From: Candidatus Bathyarchaeota archaeon
Lineage (GTDB): Archaea; Thermoproteota; Bathyarchaeia; Bathyarchaeales; DTEX01
Length of the DNA stretch: 13,368 nucleotides
NCBI GenBank assembly: GCA_003601725.1
Contig: PIYJ01000053.1
Location: 1-13,368 of the forward strand
Reading direction: 5' to 3'
A model generated the notes under the pieces. The model was given only the letters and a program-made list of their open reading frames with translations. It was not told the DNA's origin and made no database searches. The translations under genes were made by a program, and so were the position numbers. Shown here piece by piece: positions 6,974 through 13,368 of the stretch. The first letter of the stretch is position 1. Every line of letters begins with the position of its first letter.

Positions 6974-7254
6974 AACATGAAAAGAAAAATATTCTTTGTT
7001 AATTTCAATTTACAAACGCCGCGTAGATGAAGCCTAAAGCAGTATCCCGTATCTTTCAGTCAATTCTTTCGCTTAATCTCGCTAAAAGTTTGAGACTTAC
7101 CTTTCTTCGGGGAATCTTTAATGAGAACAACATCTATCCTGCAGCATCATACAAATTCATATACGAATATTAGGCTTCAAATATGCTGCTTTATGAAGAA
7201 AAAATTTCTACAGGCACAAATCAAACTGAGTAAATTGAGATCATGCTGAAGGAG

Positions 7255-7312
7255 AAAAAATAGCAACTAATAACTAGTTTCTTTTTCCGATATAAACGGT
7301 TAAAAGAAAAAA
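7255..7312 (-). terminator. Paired T-tracts after the Gfo/Idh/MocA gene
   Basis: On the minus strand, T6 (7307-7312) starts ten bases after the stop at 7322 and a second T6 (7255-7260) follows some 50 bases later. Tandem T-tracts are typical of archaeal intrinsic termination. Confidence 0.45.
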
Positions 7313-7321
7313 TAACAGAGA

Positions 7322-8560
7322 TTAGAGTCCGTAATAGGCATTAATCTCTTTCTCATACTCCCCTATTTTACCAGATTCTACGTCATCTACTTTAACGGCT
7401 CTTTTAAGACGTGAAGACTCGATCAGAGCATAGCTGACGGCTAAGTCTCTTAGCCCTTCTCTTCCGCTTGTTTCCATTTGAGTGTTCTCCCAGATGGCCT
7501 TCAGAAAATCAAGATGCTCCAATGCAAACCAGTCAGTTATGCCCATGGGGAAGAATCTTTCTTTTACCTCTTTGCTTGCATTCCTCTCGAATAATTCCTT
7601 AATGGGGATCCTTGTTCCGTCATCTGAGATTAATGTTTTGTTCTTTATGCAGCCTTTACTACCGTAGATTACAGTATCCACGACTGTTGGTTCTCCATGT
7701 AATGCCCAGGAGAAAGTGAAGAGGCCGAGAGCGCCGCTATCGAACTTTGCTATGGCAACGAAGGTGTCATCAACCTCGTTATCAACTTTGTTTATTATAT
7801 TTCCGGATTCATCGCGGGTTACCCTAATGTTCTCAAATACTTTAGTAACCCCTTCAACCTCCTCGATCTCGCCGCAGTAGTATCTCGCCATATCAAATAT
7901 GTGTACTCCGACATCTATTGAGGGCCCGCCTCCCGCAGTAACTTTCTTATGTCTCCACGGAGTACCCGCAGCGATCTTGTCCGGCGACCAATAGCAGCCT
8001 ATTATGGCATTGACGATCATCTGAACCTCGCCGATATACCCTTGATCTATAGTCCACTTTATCATTCGGGTATCAGGGCCATAACGCAGAACCTCTGCTA
8101 CTCCTAACACTTTTCCCTCTTTTTCGGCAGCTTCAACCATCATCCGGGCTGCTTTCACGCTGACCGCTAATGGTTTTTCCACGAATACATGCTTACCAGC
8201 GGCTATGCTGTCTAGCACCATGGTATGATGCAGGTAAGGCGGAGTGTATATGTCGACGGCGTCTACATCGCCTTTGCGCAGCATTTCCCTGTAATCTGTA
8301 TAAACTTCAACATCGACATCTTTTTGGAAATCATAGATCCATACATGAGGCGCAACCAAGGGGTCTCCGGGCGGTCCAACTGCAACTCGTGGCGGTGGGC
8401 CTTCCCCTCGTTTCCTAAATCTTAATGCGTCTTCTTTCTTCCTCGCTACGAGAGCTGTGATTCTCACGTCGATGCCTTTCTCTATGAGCATCTTGTAGCC
8501 ATTTAGGTGAGCTGGCATTATACGTCCGCATCCGACTAGGCCGACTTTTATCTTTGTCAT
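7322..8560 (-). CDS. Gfo/Idh/MocA family NAD(P)-dependent oxidoreductase
   Basis: This 412-residue cytoplasmic dehydrogenase acts on sugar or cyclitol-type substrates in this family. The N-terminal Rossmann domain has VGLVGCGRI (6-14), the typical DIYTPPYLHH (103-112) and the VEKPLAVS motif (127-134) whose Glu-Lys-Pro is diagnostic. The C-terminal beta-sheet domain carries GGPSIDVGVHIFD (211-223), where Asp216 and His220 match the usual catalytic pair. A proline/glycine-rich segment at about 51-83 appears inserted before DVEVYTDY. The frame extends to a TTG at 8581, but the ATG at 8560 is chosen because AAGGAGGAGG sits just before it and the fold starts there. It follows the TIM-barrel gene by 17 bases, so they form an operon. 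Substrate is unknown; pairing with an isomerase/epimerase suggests keto-sugar chemistry. Confidence 0.92.
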   Translation of the reverse strand: MTKIKVGLVGCGRIMPAHLNGYKMLIEKGIDVRITALVARKKEDALRFRKRGEGPPPRVAVGPPGDPLVAPHVWIYDFQKDVDVEVYTDYREMLRKGDVDAVDIYTPPYLHHTMVLDSIAAGKHVFVEKPLAVSVKAARMMVEAAEKEGKVLGVAEVLRYGPDTRMIKWTIDQGYIGEVQMIVNAIIGCYWSPDKIAAGTPWRHKKVTAGGGPSIDVGVHIFDMARYYCGEIEEVEGVTKVFENIRVTRDESGNIINKVDNEVDDTFVAIAKFDSGALGLFTFSWALHGEPTVVDTVIYGSKGCIKNKTLISDDGTRIPIKELFERNASKEVKERFFPMGITDWFALEHLDFLKAIWENTQMETSGREGLRDLAVSYALIESSRLKRAVKVDDVESGKIGEYEKEINAYYGL

Positions 8561-8577
8561 GTTTTCCTCCTCCTTTT

Positions 8578-9422
8578 TCAATCTGATGAAAGAATCTTTT
8601 CTCTTAATTTTTCTATTGTTTCCTTAATTTTTATCATATCTTCCTTCTGCTGTTCTAGATTTAAGACTTCCCTCTCGATGGTTAGAGGCCCCTTATAGCC
8701 GATCTCCTTTAGTTTTCTGATGAACCTCTCCGCGCCAACGTCGCCTTCCCCGAAGAGCACGAAATTTTCGAACGTTGGCTTCTCTCCCTTTTTCGGAAGT
8801 TTATAATCCTTACAATGAACGCCTATAATGTAGTCTTTAAGAACCTCGATTGCTTCTATGGGATCACCGGATCCGTAGAAGAGCATGTTAGCTGGGTCGA
8901 AATTTACCCGTATGTTGTCTCTTCCAACATCTTTAATAAATTGTAATAGAACCTCCGCCGTTTCCTGCCCAGTCTCTAAGGCGAAGTATTGCCCGTTTTT
9001 TTCACAGTGATCTTCCGTACAGCCTCAACCATCCCTTTATATACGGGGTCATCTCGATCTTCCGGTATGAAACCTACGTGAGCCGCGATAACGTTGACCC
9101 CTAATTCCTTCGCAAAGTCTGATATTTGGAATGTCTTCTTTATCCTTTCTTCCCTAAGTTTCGGGTTTCTGAATCCAACAGTCTCAATTATCGCATCCAT
9201 GCTTTCATAGCTTTCTCCGGCATATCCACAGAAGACGGTTGTGACTTTTATTCCAGACTTTTTGAGGAACTTCTTGAACTCCTCTTTTTTCTTTTCCTCA
9301 TAGTATTCATCCCGGGGGCAGCCGAGCTGCATAGTCTTGACACCTACTGCCTTTGCCAATTCAACAGCTTTAAATGGATCACTTAAAACCCATGTCATCA
9401 CACCTAAAGGCATCTCTTCCAT
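8578..9422 (-). pseudogene. Sugar phosphate isomerase/epimerase (xylose-isomerase-like TIM barrel), frameshifted
   Basis: Two frames together encode one TIM-barrel protein of about 283 residues (COG1082-like). The first runs from ATG 9422 (clear AAGGAGGATG before it) through MEEMPLGVMTWVLSDPF and AAHVGFIPED (113-122) to VRKI, residue 138, ending at 9009. It then goes out of frame and stops near 8976. The second frame continues from 9009 with HCEKNGQYFALETGQE, VNFDPANML, IGVHCKDYK and LTIERE to the stop at 8578. The family metal ligands (Glu of LETG, Asp of NFDP, His of GVHCKD, Glu of TIERE) all lie in the second frame. At the junction GAT/ATCAC, a loss of seven bases between two GAT copies would restore a typical I-x-D-H-C-E-K-N-G sequence; an assembly error cannot be excluded. 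An A7 run (minus strand, plus 8996-9002) lies just after. If intact it would isomerise or epimerise a sugar-like intermediate for the adjoining Gfo/Idh/MocA enzyme. Confidence 0.88.
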
Positions 9423-9460
9423 TTCACATCCTCCTTTTTAGAGACTGTGAAACCTATCAA

Positions 9461-9470
9461 GATTTAAAAA
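9461..9470 (-). promoter_or_regulatory. TATA-like box for the epimerase-Gfo/Idh/MocA operon
   Basis: TTTTTAAATC on the minus strand lies about 40-48 bases before the ATG at 9422. It predicts a short leader that still contains the AAGGAGG ribosome binding site. Confidence 0.45.
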
Positions 9471-9552
9471 TTTCTCATCAGAATTCTTTTTTCTTTACAT
9501 GTCTGATTCAATCGTCGAATAAAGCATCTAGTTACGGATGATGTTCCCATAA

Positions 9553-9561
9553 CATAAATAA
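9553..9561 (+). promoter_or_regulatory. TATA-like box for the UroD-family gene
   Basis: CATAAATAA lies about 55 bases before the TTG at 9612, placing the transcript start near 9582 with a leader of about 30 bases. Confidence 0.45.
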
Positions 9562-9564
9562 GGC

Positions 9565-9580
9565 TCTTCATCAATGAAGA
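9565..9580. promoter_or_regulatory. 16-bp palindrome between TATA box and leader of the UroD gene
   Basis: TCTTCAT-CA-ATGAAGA lies between the TATA-like box and the predicted transcript start, where a bound repressor would block polymerase. It is a candidate operator. Some chance palindromes of this size are expected in a window of this length. Confidence 0.35.
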
Positions 9581-9611
9581 AACGCGAAACAGCATGAACA
9601 GGTGAACTACT

Positions 9612-10682
9612 TTGAAGGAAGATTCAGATTTCGATAGATTCCTTACCTTCATAAGCCTCGAGGAACCTGACCGCGTTCCCTTAGCTGAGCTTCTCGCAGA
9701 CCTGGATATAATGAAGGCTATGGTTGGGAAGGAAAAGCTGGATCTTGAGGATTATATAAAGTTTTACAGAAAAGCCGGTTTGGATTATGTTCGAGTCCTA
9801 GCTGATGGGAGAGAAGCTTTCTTCGGCTCCCTAATCTCGGGGAGAATAGAGAAGACTCATAGATACAGCCTCTACAGCGAAGAAGCCACCCGTACATGGG
9901 CTCCAGAGCATGAGGGGCTGATTAGAACTCCGGAGGACATTGAGAAGATTCGCTCATTCGATACTTCTCAGATCCATGCCTCCACCGCTGAAAAATTGAG
10001 GAAGATTTTAGATAAGAAATATCCAAAGATGGGTTTGATGGCTGGATTTGGAGATGTATTCACAACGACATGGATGCTCAGGGGATTCACAAACTTTTGT
10101 CGTGATCTCTATAGGAATAGAGGGTTGATAAAAAGCATCTACGAAAAGGTTTCGGAAGTTGCCCTTCATGAATGCAAGGTTCTTATAGAAGCTGGAGTAG
10201 ACGCGGTGTGGCCCTCGGATGACATAGCTCATATAGACGGCACGCTTGTCTCTCCTCGGGACCTCAGGGAATTCTTCTTTCCATGGCTTAGGGAAGTTGG
10301 GAAGTTAGCTAAAAAGCACAGCTTACCGGTGATTTATCATTCTGACGGAGACTTGACCAAAGTGATGGATGATATCATCAACGCTGGTGTGGACGCCATC
10401 CAGCCTATAGAGCCGAAGGCTATGGACATTGTAGAGGTAAAGGAAAGGTGGGGGGATAAGCTGGCGCTTATAGGGAACATCGACTTGGATTATACTTTAA
10501 CGTTGGGAACGGTGGAGGATGTTGTCAAACAAGTTAAGGAGAAGATTAGACAATTGGCTCCTGGCGGGGGATACGCGGTTGGAACAAGCAACACAGTGAC
10601 GCACTATGTTAAACTGGAAAACTATAAAGCCATGATCGATGCGACAAAGAAATGGGGAAAATATCCAATAAGAACGACTTAA
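9612..10682 (+). CDS. UroD-family protein (COG0407-like, possible methyltransferase)
   Basis: This 356-residue TIM-barrel protein belongs to the uroporphyrinogen decarboxylase superfamily, which includes haem-pathway HemE, the corrinoid methyltransferases MtaA/MtbA and many unassigned enzymes. It has the branch motifs LEEPDRVPLAELL (16-28), DDIAHIDGTLVSPRDLREF (203-221), YHSDGDL (242-248), QPIEP (264-268), LIGNIDLD (286-293) and LAPGGGYAVGTSNTV (315-329). The HSDG motif replaces the His-x-Cys of zinc-binding MtaA/MtbA and the late Cys is Asn327, so classical methylcobalamin:coenzyme M transfer is unlikely. It also lacks the HemE N-terminal signature, so it is not expected to make haem. The start is TTG, chosen for AGGTGA at 9600-9605 six bases upstream. 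It diverges from the epimerase operon and converges on the membrane protein gene. A corrinoid- or folate-linked demethylation is a guess; no corrinoid protein gene is in view. Confidence 0.88.
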   Translation: MKEDSDFDRFLTFISLEEPDRVPLAELLADLDIMKAMVGKEKLDLEDYIKFYRKAGLDYVRVLADGREAFFGSLISGRIEKTHRYSLYSEEATRTWAPEHEGLIRTPEDIEKIRSFDTSQIHASTAEKLRKILDKKYPKMGLMAGFGDVFTTTWMLRGFTNFCRDLYRNRGLIKSIYEKVSEVALHECKVLIEAGVDAVWPSDDIAHIDGTLVSPRDLREFFFPWLREVGKLAKKHSLPVIYHSDGDLTKVMDDIINAGVDAIQPIEPKAMDIVEVKERWGDKLALIGNIDLDYTLTLGTVEDVVKQVKEKIRQLAPGGGYAVGTSNTVTHYVKLENYKAMIDATKKWGKYPIRTT

Positions 10683-10710
10683 CAAATTTCTCATCATTAT
10701 AATATGCAAC

Positions 10711-10720
10711 TATTTATTTC
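10711..10720 (+). terminator. Weak T-rich terminator candidate of the UroD gene
   Basis: TATTTATTTC lies about 30 bases after the stop at 10682. The tract is interrupted by A and has no strong hairpin, so support is weak. Confidence 0.25.
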
Positions 10721-10925
10721 TAGATTTGGAACCCTAGAATCCTAGACGAAATATAAAAAAATATGAAATGAACAAGACTTTGTCATTAAAAACGGCATGA
10801 AAAGAGCCTCTTTCTAATTATAACAACAGCGGCGATTGCACATAAGATTAGGAACGAGCCTCTCATACAACATAAAGGCATCCAATAATTTTGGAGCTAT
10901 TTTCACACCTCATACGAGCCTTTTA

Positions 10926-10941
10926 GAAAATAAAAAAGGGG
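10926..10941 (-). terminator. T-tract terminator of the membrane protein gene
   Basis: On the minus strand CCCCTTTTTTATTTTC starts 12 bases after the stop at 10953. A run of six T followed by four T fits archaeal intrinsic termination. Confidence 0.5.
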
Positions 10942-10952
10942 AAAAGTTTAGT

Positions 10953-12977
10953 TTATGGCATAGATGTTCTAGCGAGGAACTCTGGCAATGCGAGGGTAAA
11001 GAACATTGCCCATGCTGCTAATATGACCAATGCGCCGAATCCCGCCAGAAATCCAGCGGATAACGGCAGGATGTATTTCTCGTGTAGTCTAGCACCACCG
11101 ATCTTGAATACGACGAACTTTATTATGAATGCCGTAAGCCATGTTGGCCACCACCAGTAGCAAAGCATCATCATTCCGACTGGGTTGAAGAAGAACCAAG
11201 TGAACTTAGCTCTTAACCAGTAGACGACGAACAGGAAGGCTAGACCGGCAAAGACGTAAATCCAGTTTTCTACGGTGGCTTCTGGGGCATATCGTCCTGT
11301 GGGTACACCGTAGGTTAAGCTCCACGGGTTTGGCAGAGTCCAAATGTGATATTCAATAGACCTGGCAGAGGAGTATCCCCCGACAGTGGTGTACCACCAT
11401 GGCCACTCCAGATAGGCGAAGACTGCATTGGAAACTACGACTATCAGCCCAACTGTCAGGATTCCACGGGCCAGGGTCTTCATTTGGAAACCTAGTTTCC
11501 ATGAGAGGAACTGATGATGCATCGTTGTCGCGGCCATCCTGGATCCAGGTCCCCAAAGGGCTGTCCACATCATTATGCTATTGAAAGCTGCGGGATCGGG
11601 TCTTCCACCCCAGCCACCTAGGACTGTGCCTATATCAAAAGCCAGACCATTGTAAGTGTCGAATGGATAAAAGTGTTGTTCACCGACTGCTCTCGTCCAG
11701 CCCCAATATATTAATATATAGAATATCGGCGCCACGATGGCGAAAGGTGCGTATGCGCCTCCTGCCATCATCATGACTATGATGATTACTAGAGTGACTA
11801 TTCCTCCGATGGTTATAAGGCTGTAGGGAACTCCCTCTTCGTGGGATGGCAGGCTTTTGTCGATTCCTAAGCCGGCTTTGATTATGTTTATAATGTGACG
11901 TCTTAATTTAATGGCTATGTAGATTCCCAGGGCGAACGTCATGAAGTTATCGAAGAGCATCCATTTGAACGGTCCAACGTCCCAGGCGAATTGAGTCAAT
12001 TGACTTGCGGTCATACCGGGCGTCCAAGGTACCAATCCTGTACGGGCGGCGATTGTCTGGTAGATCACTCCGCCAACGAGCCACCATATAACCGATGAGG
12101 CGAGGACGTCGAGAGGGATCCATTGTGCAATGAATACGTCTGTCACGTAGAAGTATCCGCCTAGGAGAGCTCCAGGCAGGAGGGATTCGGTGAAGGGCGT
12201 CCAGTCGAATGTCCATCCCTGGATATACCAAACCCAAGGCGAGGGCAGGAATGCGTTTATTATTATAGGTGATGAGACTATGCATCCTAAGACAAATCCG
12301 ATCCAGAAGACCTTTGTGATGATCTTGCTAAAGTCGAATAGTTCTCGTTTTTCTTTCCCTCTATAGTACATTGAGAGCCACATTGTACCTGGCCCTGATC
12401 CTGGGAAGGGCAGTCTCTCTTCTTCGATCAGCGGCTTACGTAGGAAGAATCCCCAGAAATAGTTCCCGGTGTATAGGGCTATGACGAAGACCATCCAGAA
12501 GACCATTGAGGGCAGCCAGACTCCCCAGTCGAAGGTTCCGCCGTAGTAGAAGGCGTTAAGCTGATCTATATCGTTTGGCGCTAGGTATGATGGGATCTTC
12601 TTAAGAAAGACATCCTTGTACGGATCGACTATTTTGCCGTGGATGAACATTGCGTAGTTCCAGTTCACTATTGGGACAAGCGTCCAGTAGTGAAGGCCGC
12701 TCATGATCCACCATGAACCAGCTGTTAGAAAGTTGATTATTATGAAGAGGGTCATTTCCTGCTGACTTAGCTTGAAACGCGGAGATATCTTTTCCAAACC
12801 ATAGAACAGACCGAGTATCCAGATCACAGGCAGGGGTACAATCGCTGGGAAGAGCCACCATCGGCCGAGTGATATCATCCAATTGTTGAAGAAGTAAGCG
12901 ACGGGAGGCCAGAGTATTGCGTAGACTATTAGCCATGGCTTTAATCCAGTAGCTTTTTCGATGGAACCCCATAACAT
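10953..12977 (-). CDS. Large multi-spanning membrane protein, DUF6785/DUF6784-like (OPT-like transporter)
   Basis: This 674-residue protein is highly hydrophobic and unusually rich in Trp, Tyr and Phe, with roughly 13-15 membrane segments. The N-terminal half shows FLTAGSWWIMSGLHYW (83-98) and a Trp-rich segment before LIEEERLPFPGSGPG (183-197), where EERLPFP matches the conserved pre-loop motif of DUF6785 proteins. The C-terminal part has FFFNPVGMMMLCYWWW (596-611) and KIGGARLHEKYILPLSAGF (625-643), like the DUF6784 tail, where a KxGG segment precedes the last helices. The family is related in architecture to oligopeptide (OPT) transporters and often lies beside UroD-like and sugar-enzyme genes. 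Transport of an organic solute is inferred, not shown. The ATG at 12977 lacks a strong ribosome binding site; a short-leader transcript is likely. It is flanked by two UroD-family genes, one convergent and one divergent, suggesting a functional link. Confidence 0.8.
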   Translation of the reverse strand: MLWGSIEKATGLKPWLIVYAILWPPVAYFFNNWMISLGRWWLFPAIVPLPVIWILGLFYGLEKISPRFKLSQQEMTLFIIINFLTAGSWWIMSGLHYWTLVPIVNWNYAMFIHGKIVDPYKDVFLKKIPSYLAPNDIDQLNAFYYGGTFDWGVWLPSMVFWMVFVIALYTGNYFWGFFLRKPLIEEERLPFPGSGPGTMWLSMYYRGKEKRELFDFSKIITKVFWIGFVLGCIVSSPIIINAFLPSPWVWYIQGWTFDWTPFTESLLPGALLGGYFYVTDVFIAQWIPLDVLASSVIWWLVGGVIYQTIAARTGLVPWTPGMTASQLTQFAWDVGPFKWMLFDNFMTFALGIYIAIKLRRHIINIIKAGLGIDKSLPSHEEGVPYSLITIGGIVTLVIIIVMMMAGGAYAPFAIVAPIFYILIYWGWTRAVGEQHFYPFDTYNGLAFDIGTVLGGWGGRPDPAAFNSIMMWTALWGPGSRMAATTMHHQFLSWKLGFQMKTLARGILTVGLIVVVSNAVFAYLEWPWWYTTVGGYSSARSIEYHIWTLPNPWSLTYGVPTGRYAPEATVENWIYVFAGLAFLFVVYWLRAKFTWFFFNPVGMMMLCYWWWPTWLTAFIIKFVVFKIGGARLHEKYILPLSAGFLAGFGALVILAAWAMFFTLALPEFLARTSMP

Positions 12978-13011
12978 TCCAGGTTGTATTTAAGATTTTT
13001 CGTAGCCCAAA

Positions 13012-13019
13012 GAATTAAA
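13012..13019 (-). promoter_or_regulatory. TATA-like box candidate for the membrane protein gene
   Basis: ATTTAATT on the minus strand lies about 35-43 bases before the ATG at 12977. TTAAATAC at about 12988-12995 is another AT-rich element but too close to the start to serve. Confidence 0.3.
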
Positions 13020-13034
13020 TCTCATTTTAAATTC

Positions 13035-13045
13035 TTGATATAAAG
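13035..13045 (+). promoter_or_regulatory. TATA-like box for the right-edge UroD-family gene
   Basis: TTGATATAAAG lies about 65 bases before the ATG at 13105. The predicted transcript start near 13070 leaves a leader of about 35 bases. Confidence 0.4.
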
Positions 13046-13104
13046 CCGGATGGCTACAACGAAAAAAGAAATATGGATAAACCTCATCATAGGTTGGATT
13101 GATC

Positions 13105-13368
13105 ATGATGCTTACTCAAAGAGAGAATTATCTGCGAACTGTTGAGATGAGAAATCCTGAATGGATACCCTGCACCGTAGCGATTATAGAAGCTACATGG
13201 CATAAATACCGGGAAAACCTAGAAGAGATAGTGATAAGGTATCCGTCCATTTTCGGCAAGTATGAGAAGGGAACCCGTGACTTCGATGATCTTGGGGTGA
13301 GACGGAAAGGCGAGACTTACAAAGACGAGTGGGGATGCGTATGGTATCATGCTGCGGATGGGTTAGCA
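13105..13368 (+). CDS. Second UroD-family protein, N-terminal part, cut by the window end
   Basis: The 88 visible codons start MMLTQRENYLRTVEMRNPEW, a typical N-terminus of COG0407/UroD-like proteins, and reach YKDEWGCVWYHAADGLA (residues 72-88), matching the conserved D-E-W-G-x-x-W motif that follows the first barrel strand in this group. The catalytic core lies beyond the window. It differs clearly from the first UroD protein, whose N-terminus is shorter and lacks DEWG, so it is a distant paralogue and not a recent copy. The ATG at 13105 is followed directly by a second in-frame ATG at 13108; AGGTTGGA upstream is a weak ribosome binding site, so either could be used. It is divergent from the DUF6785-like membrane protein gene, with a 127-base shared promoter region, and the two may be co-regulated. 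Confidence 0.85.
   Translation, partial: MMLTQRENYLRTVEMRNPEWIPCTVAIIEATWHKYRENLEEIVIRYPSIFGKYEKGTRDFDDLGVRRKGETYKDEWGCVWYHAADGLA

Larger units (their letters stand above)
6899..7321. other. AT-rich spacer with promoter, palindrome and terminators
   Basis: It contains the dehydrogenase promoter at its left end, a 17-bp palindrome, and minus-strand T-tracts at its right end following the Gfo/Idh/MocA gene. A 42-codon plus-strand frame (7121-7249) has no ribosome binding site and a low-complexity look. Nothing else is recognisable. Confidence 0.5.

Noticed and set aside
7121..7249. 42-codon plus-strand frame between the dehydrogenase and oxidoreductase genes
   Set aside because: No ribosome binding site or domain pattern; composition fits AT-rich spacer.
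8578..8886. A separate 102-residue gene starting at ATG 8886
   Set aside because: The same frame continues upstream to 9009 with conserved family sequence (LETGQE, NFDPAN), so the ATG is an internal codon of the frameshifted TIM-barrel gene.
9612..10682. Haem-pathway uroporphyrinogen decarboxylase (HemE)
   Set aside because: The conserved N-terminal arginine signature of HemE is missing and the motifs match the HSDG-type COG0407 branch; no haem-pathway gene is nearby.
10856..10921. Similar segments GAGCCTCTCATAC and CTCATACGAGCC as a possible repeat
   Set aside because: The shared core is only CTCATAC with rearranged flanks; too short to support a repeat unit.
11947..12972. Open frames on the minus strand inside the membrane protein gene (112 and 123 codons)
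   Set aside because: They are out-of-frame shadows; the membrane protein frame has clear family motifs and continuous hydrophobic segments.
13050..13145. 31-codon ATG frame (MATTKKEIWINLIIGW...) before the right-edge UroD gene
   Set aside because: It overlaps the well-supported UroD start in another frame, and lies across the predicted transcript start of that gene.
1..13368. tRNA, rRNA, CRISPR array, insertion sequence or phage genes
   Set aside because: No cloverleaf, repeat-spacer pattern, transposase motif or terminal inverted repeat was found by eye on either strand.

Overview
The window looks like a chromosomal segment of an uncultured archaeon, probably of the Bathyarchaeia or a related Thermoproteota lineage. 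This rests on several gene starts preceded by AT-rich TATA-like boxes about 25 bases before a short leader, on Shine-Dalgarno sequences of the GGAGG/GGTGA type, on frequent TTG starts, on heavy AGA/AGG arginine use, on AT-rich spacers, and on a gene mix (UroD-like proteins, a DUF6785-like membrane protein, Gfo/Idh/MocA and xylose-isomerase-like enzymes) common in such genomes. The lineage is inferred; no rRNA or other marker gene is present.

Left part (1-3500): a small ATC-hydrolase-like/V4R-like protein on the minus strand lies divergent to a HEAT-repeat plus PH-like-domain protein on the plus strand. The reading frame of the latter stays almost open for another 320 bases past its stop, with only one further stop, and carries a second PH-like fragment. 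A long gene-poor stretch follows, then an unrecognised membrane-anchored extracytoplasmic protein with one EF-hand-like calcium loop.

Middle part (3949-9422), all on the minus strand and probably several transcription units: an N-acyl-D-amino-acid deacylase; a zinc-dependent medium-chain alcohol/polyol dehydrogenase with its own promoter and a 17-bp palindrome just upstream of the TATA box; and a two-gene operon of a sugar phosphate isomerase/epimerase-like TIM barrel followed by a Gfo/Idh/MocA oxidoreductase. The TIM-barrel gene is broken by a frameshift near 9009, best explained by a small (probably 7-base) deletion.

Right part (9612-13368): a UroD-family (COG0407-like) protein diverges from the epimerase operon. 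It converges on a large tryptophan-rich, multi-spanning DUF6785/6784-type (OPT-like) membrane protein. Divergent from that is the start of a second UroD-family gene, cut by the window end.

Together, 5876-13368 reads as a small catabolic island: a putative transporter, two UroD-like enzymes (possible methyl transfer or demethylation), and three carbohydrate-type oxidoreductase/isomerase genes. A plausible but unproven reading is uptake and breakdown of a sugar-like or O-methylated substrate. No CRISPR array, tRNA, rRNA, insertion sequence or phage gene was seen.
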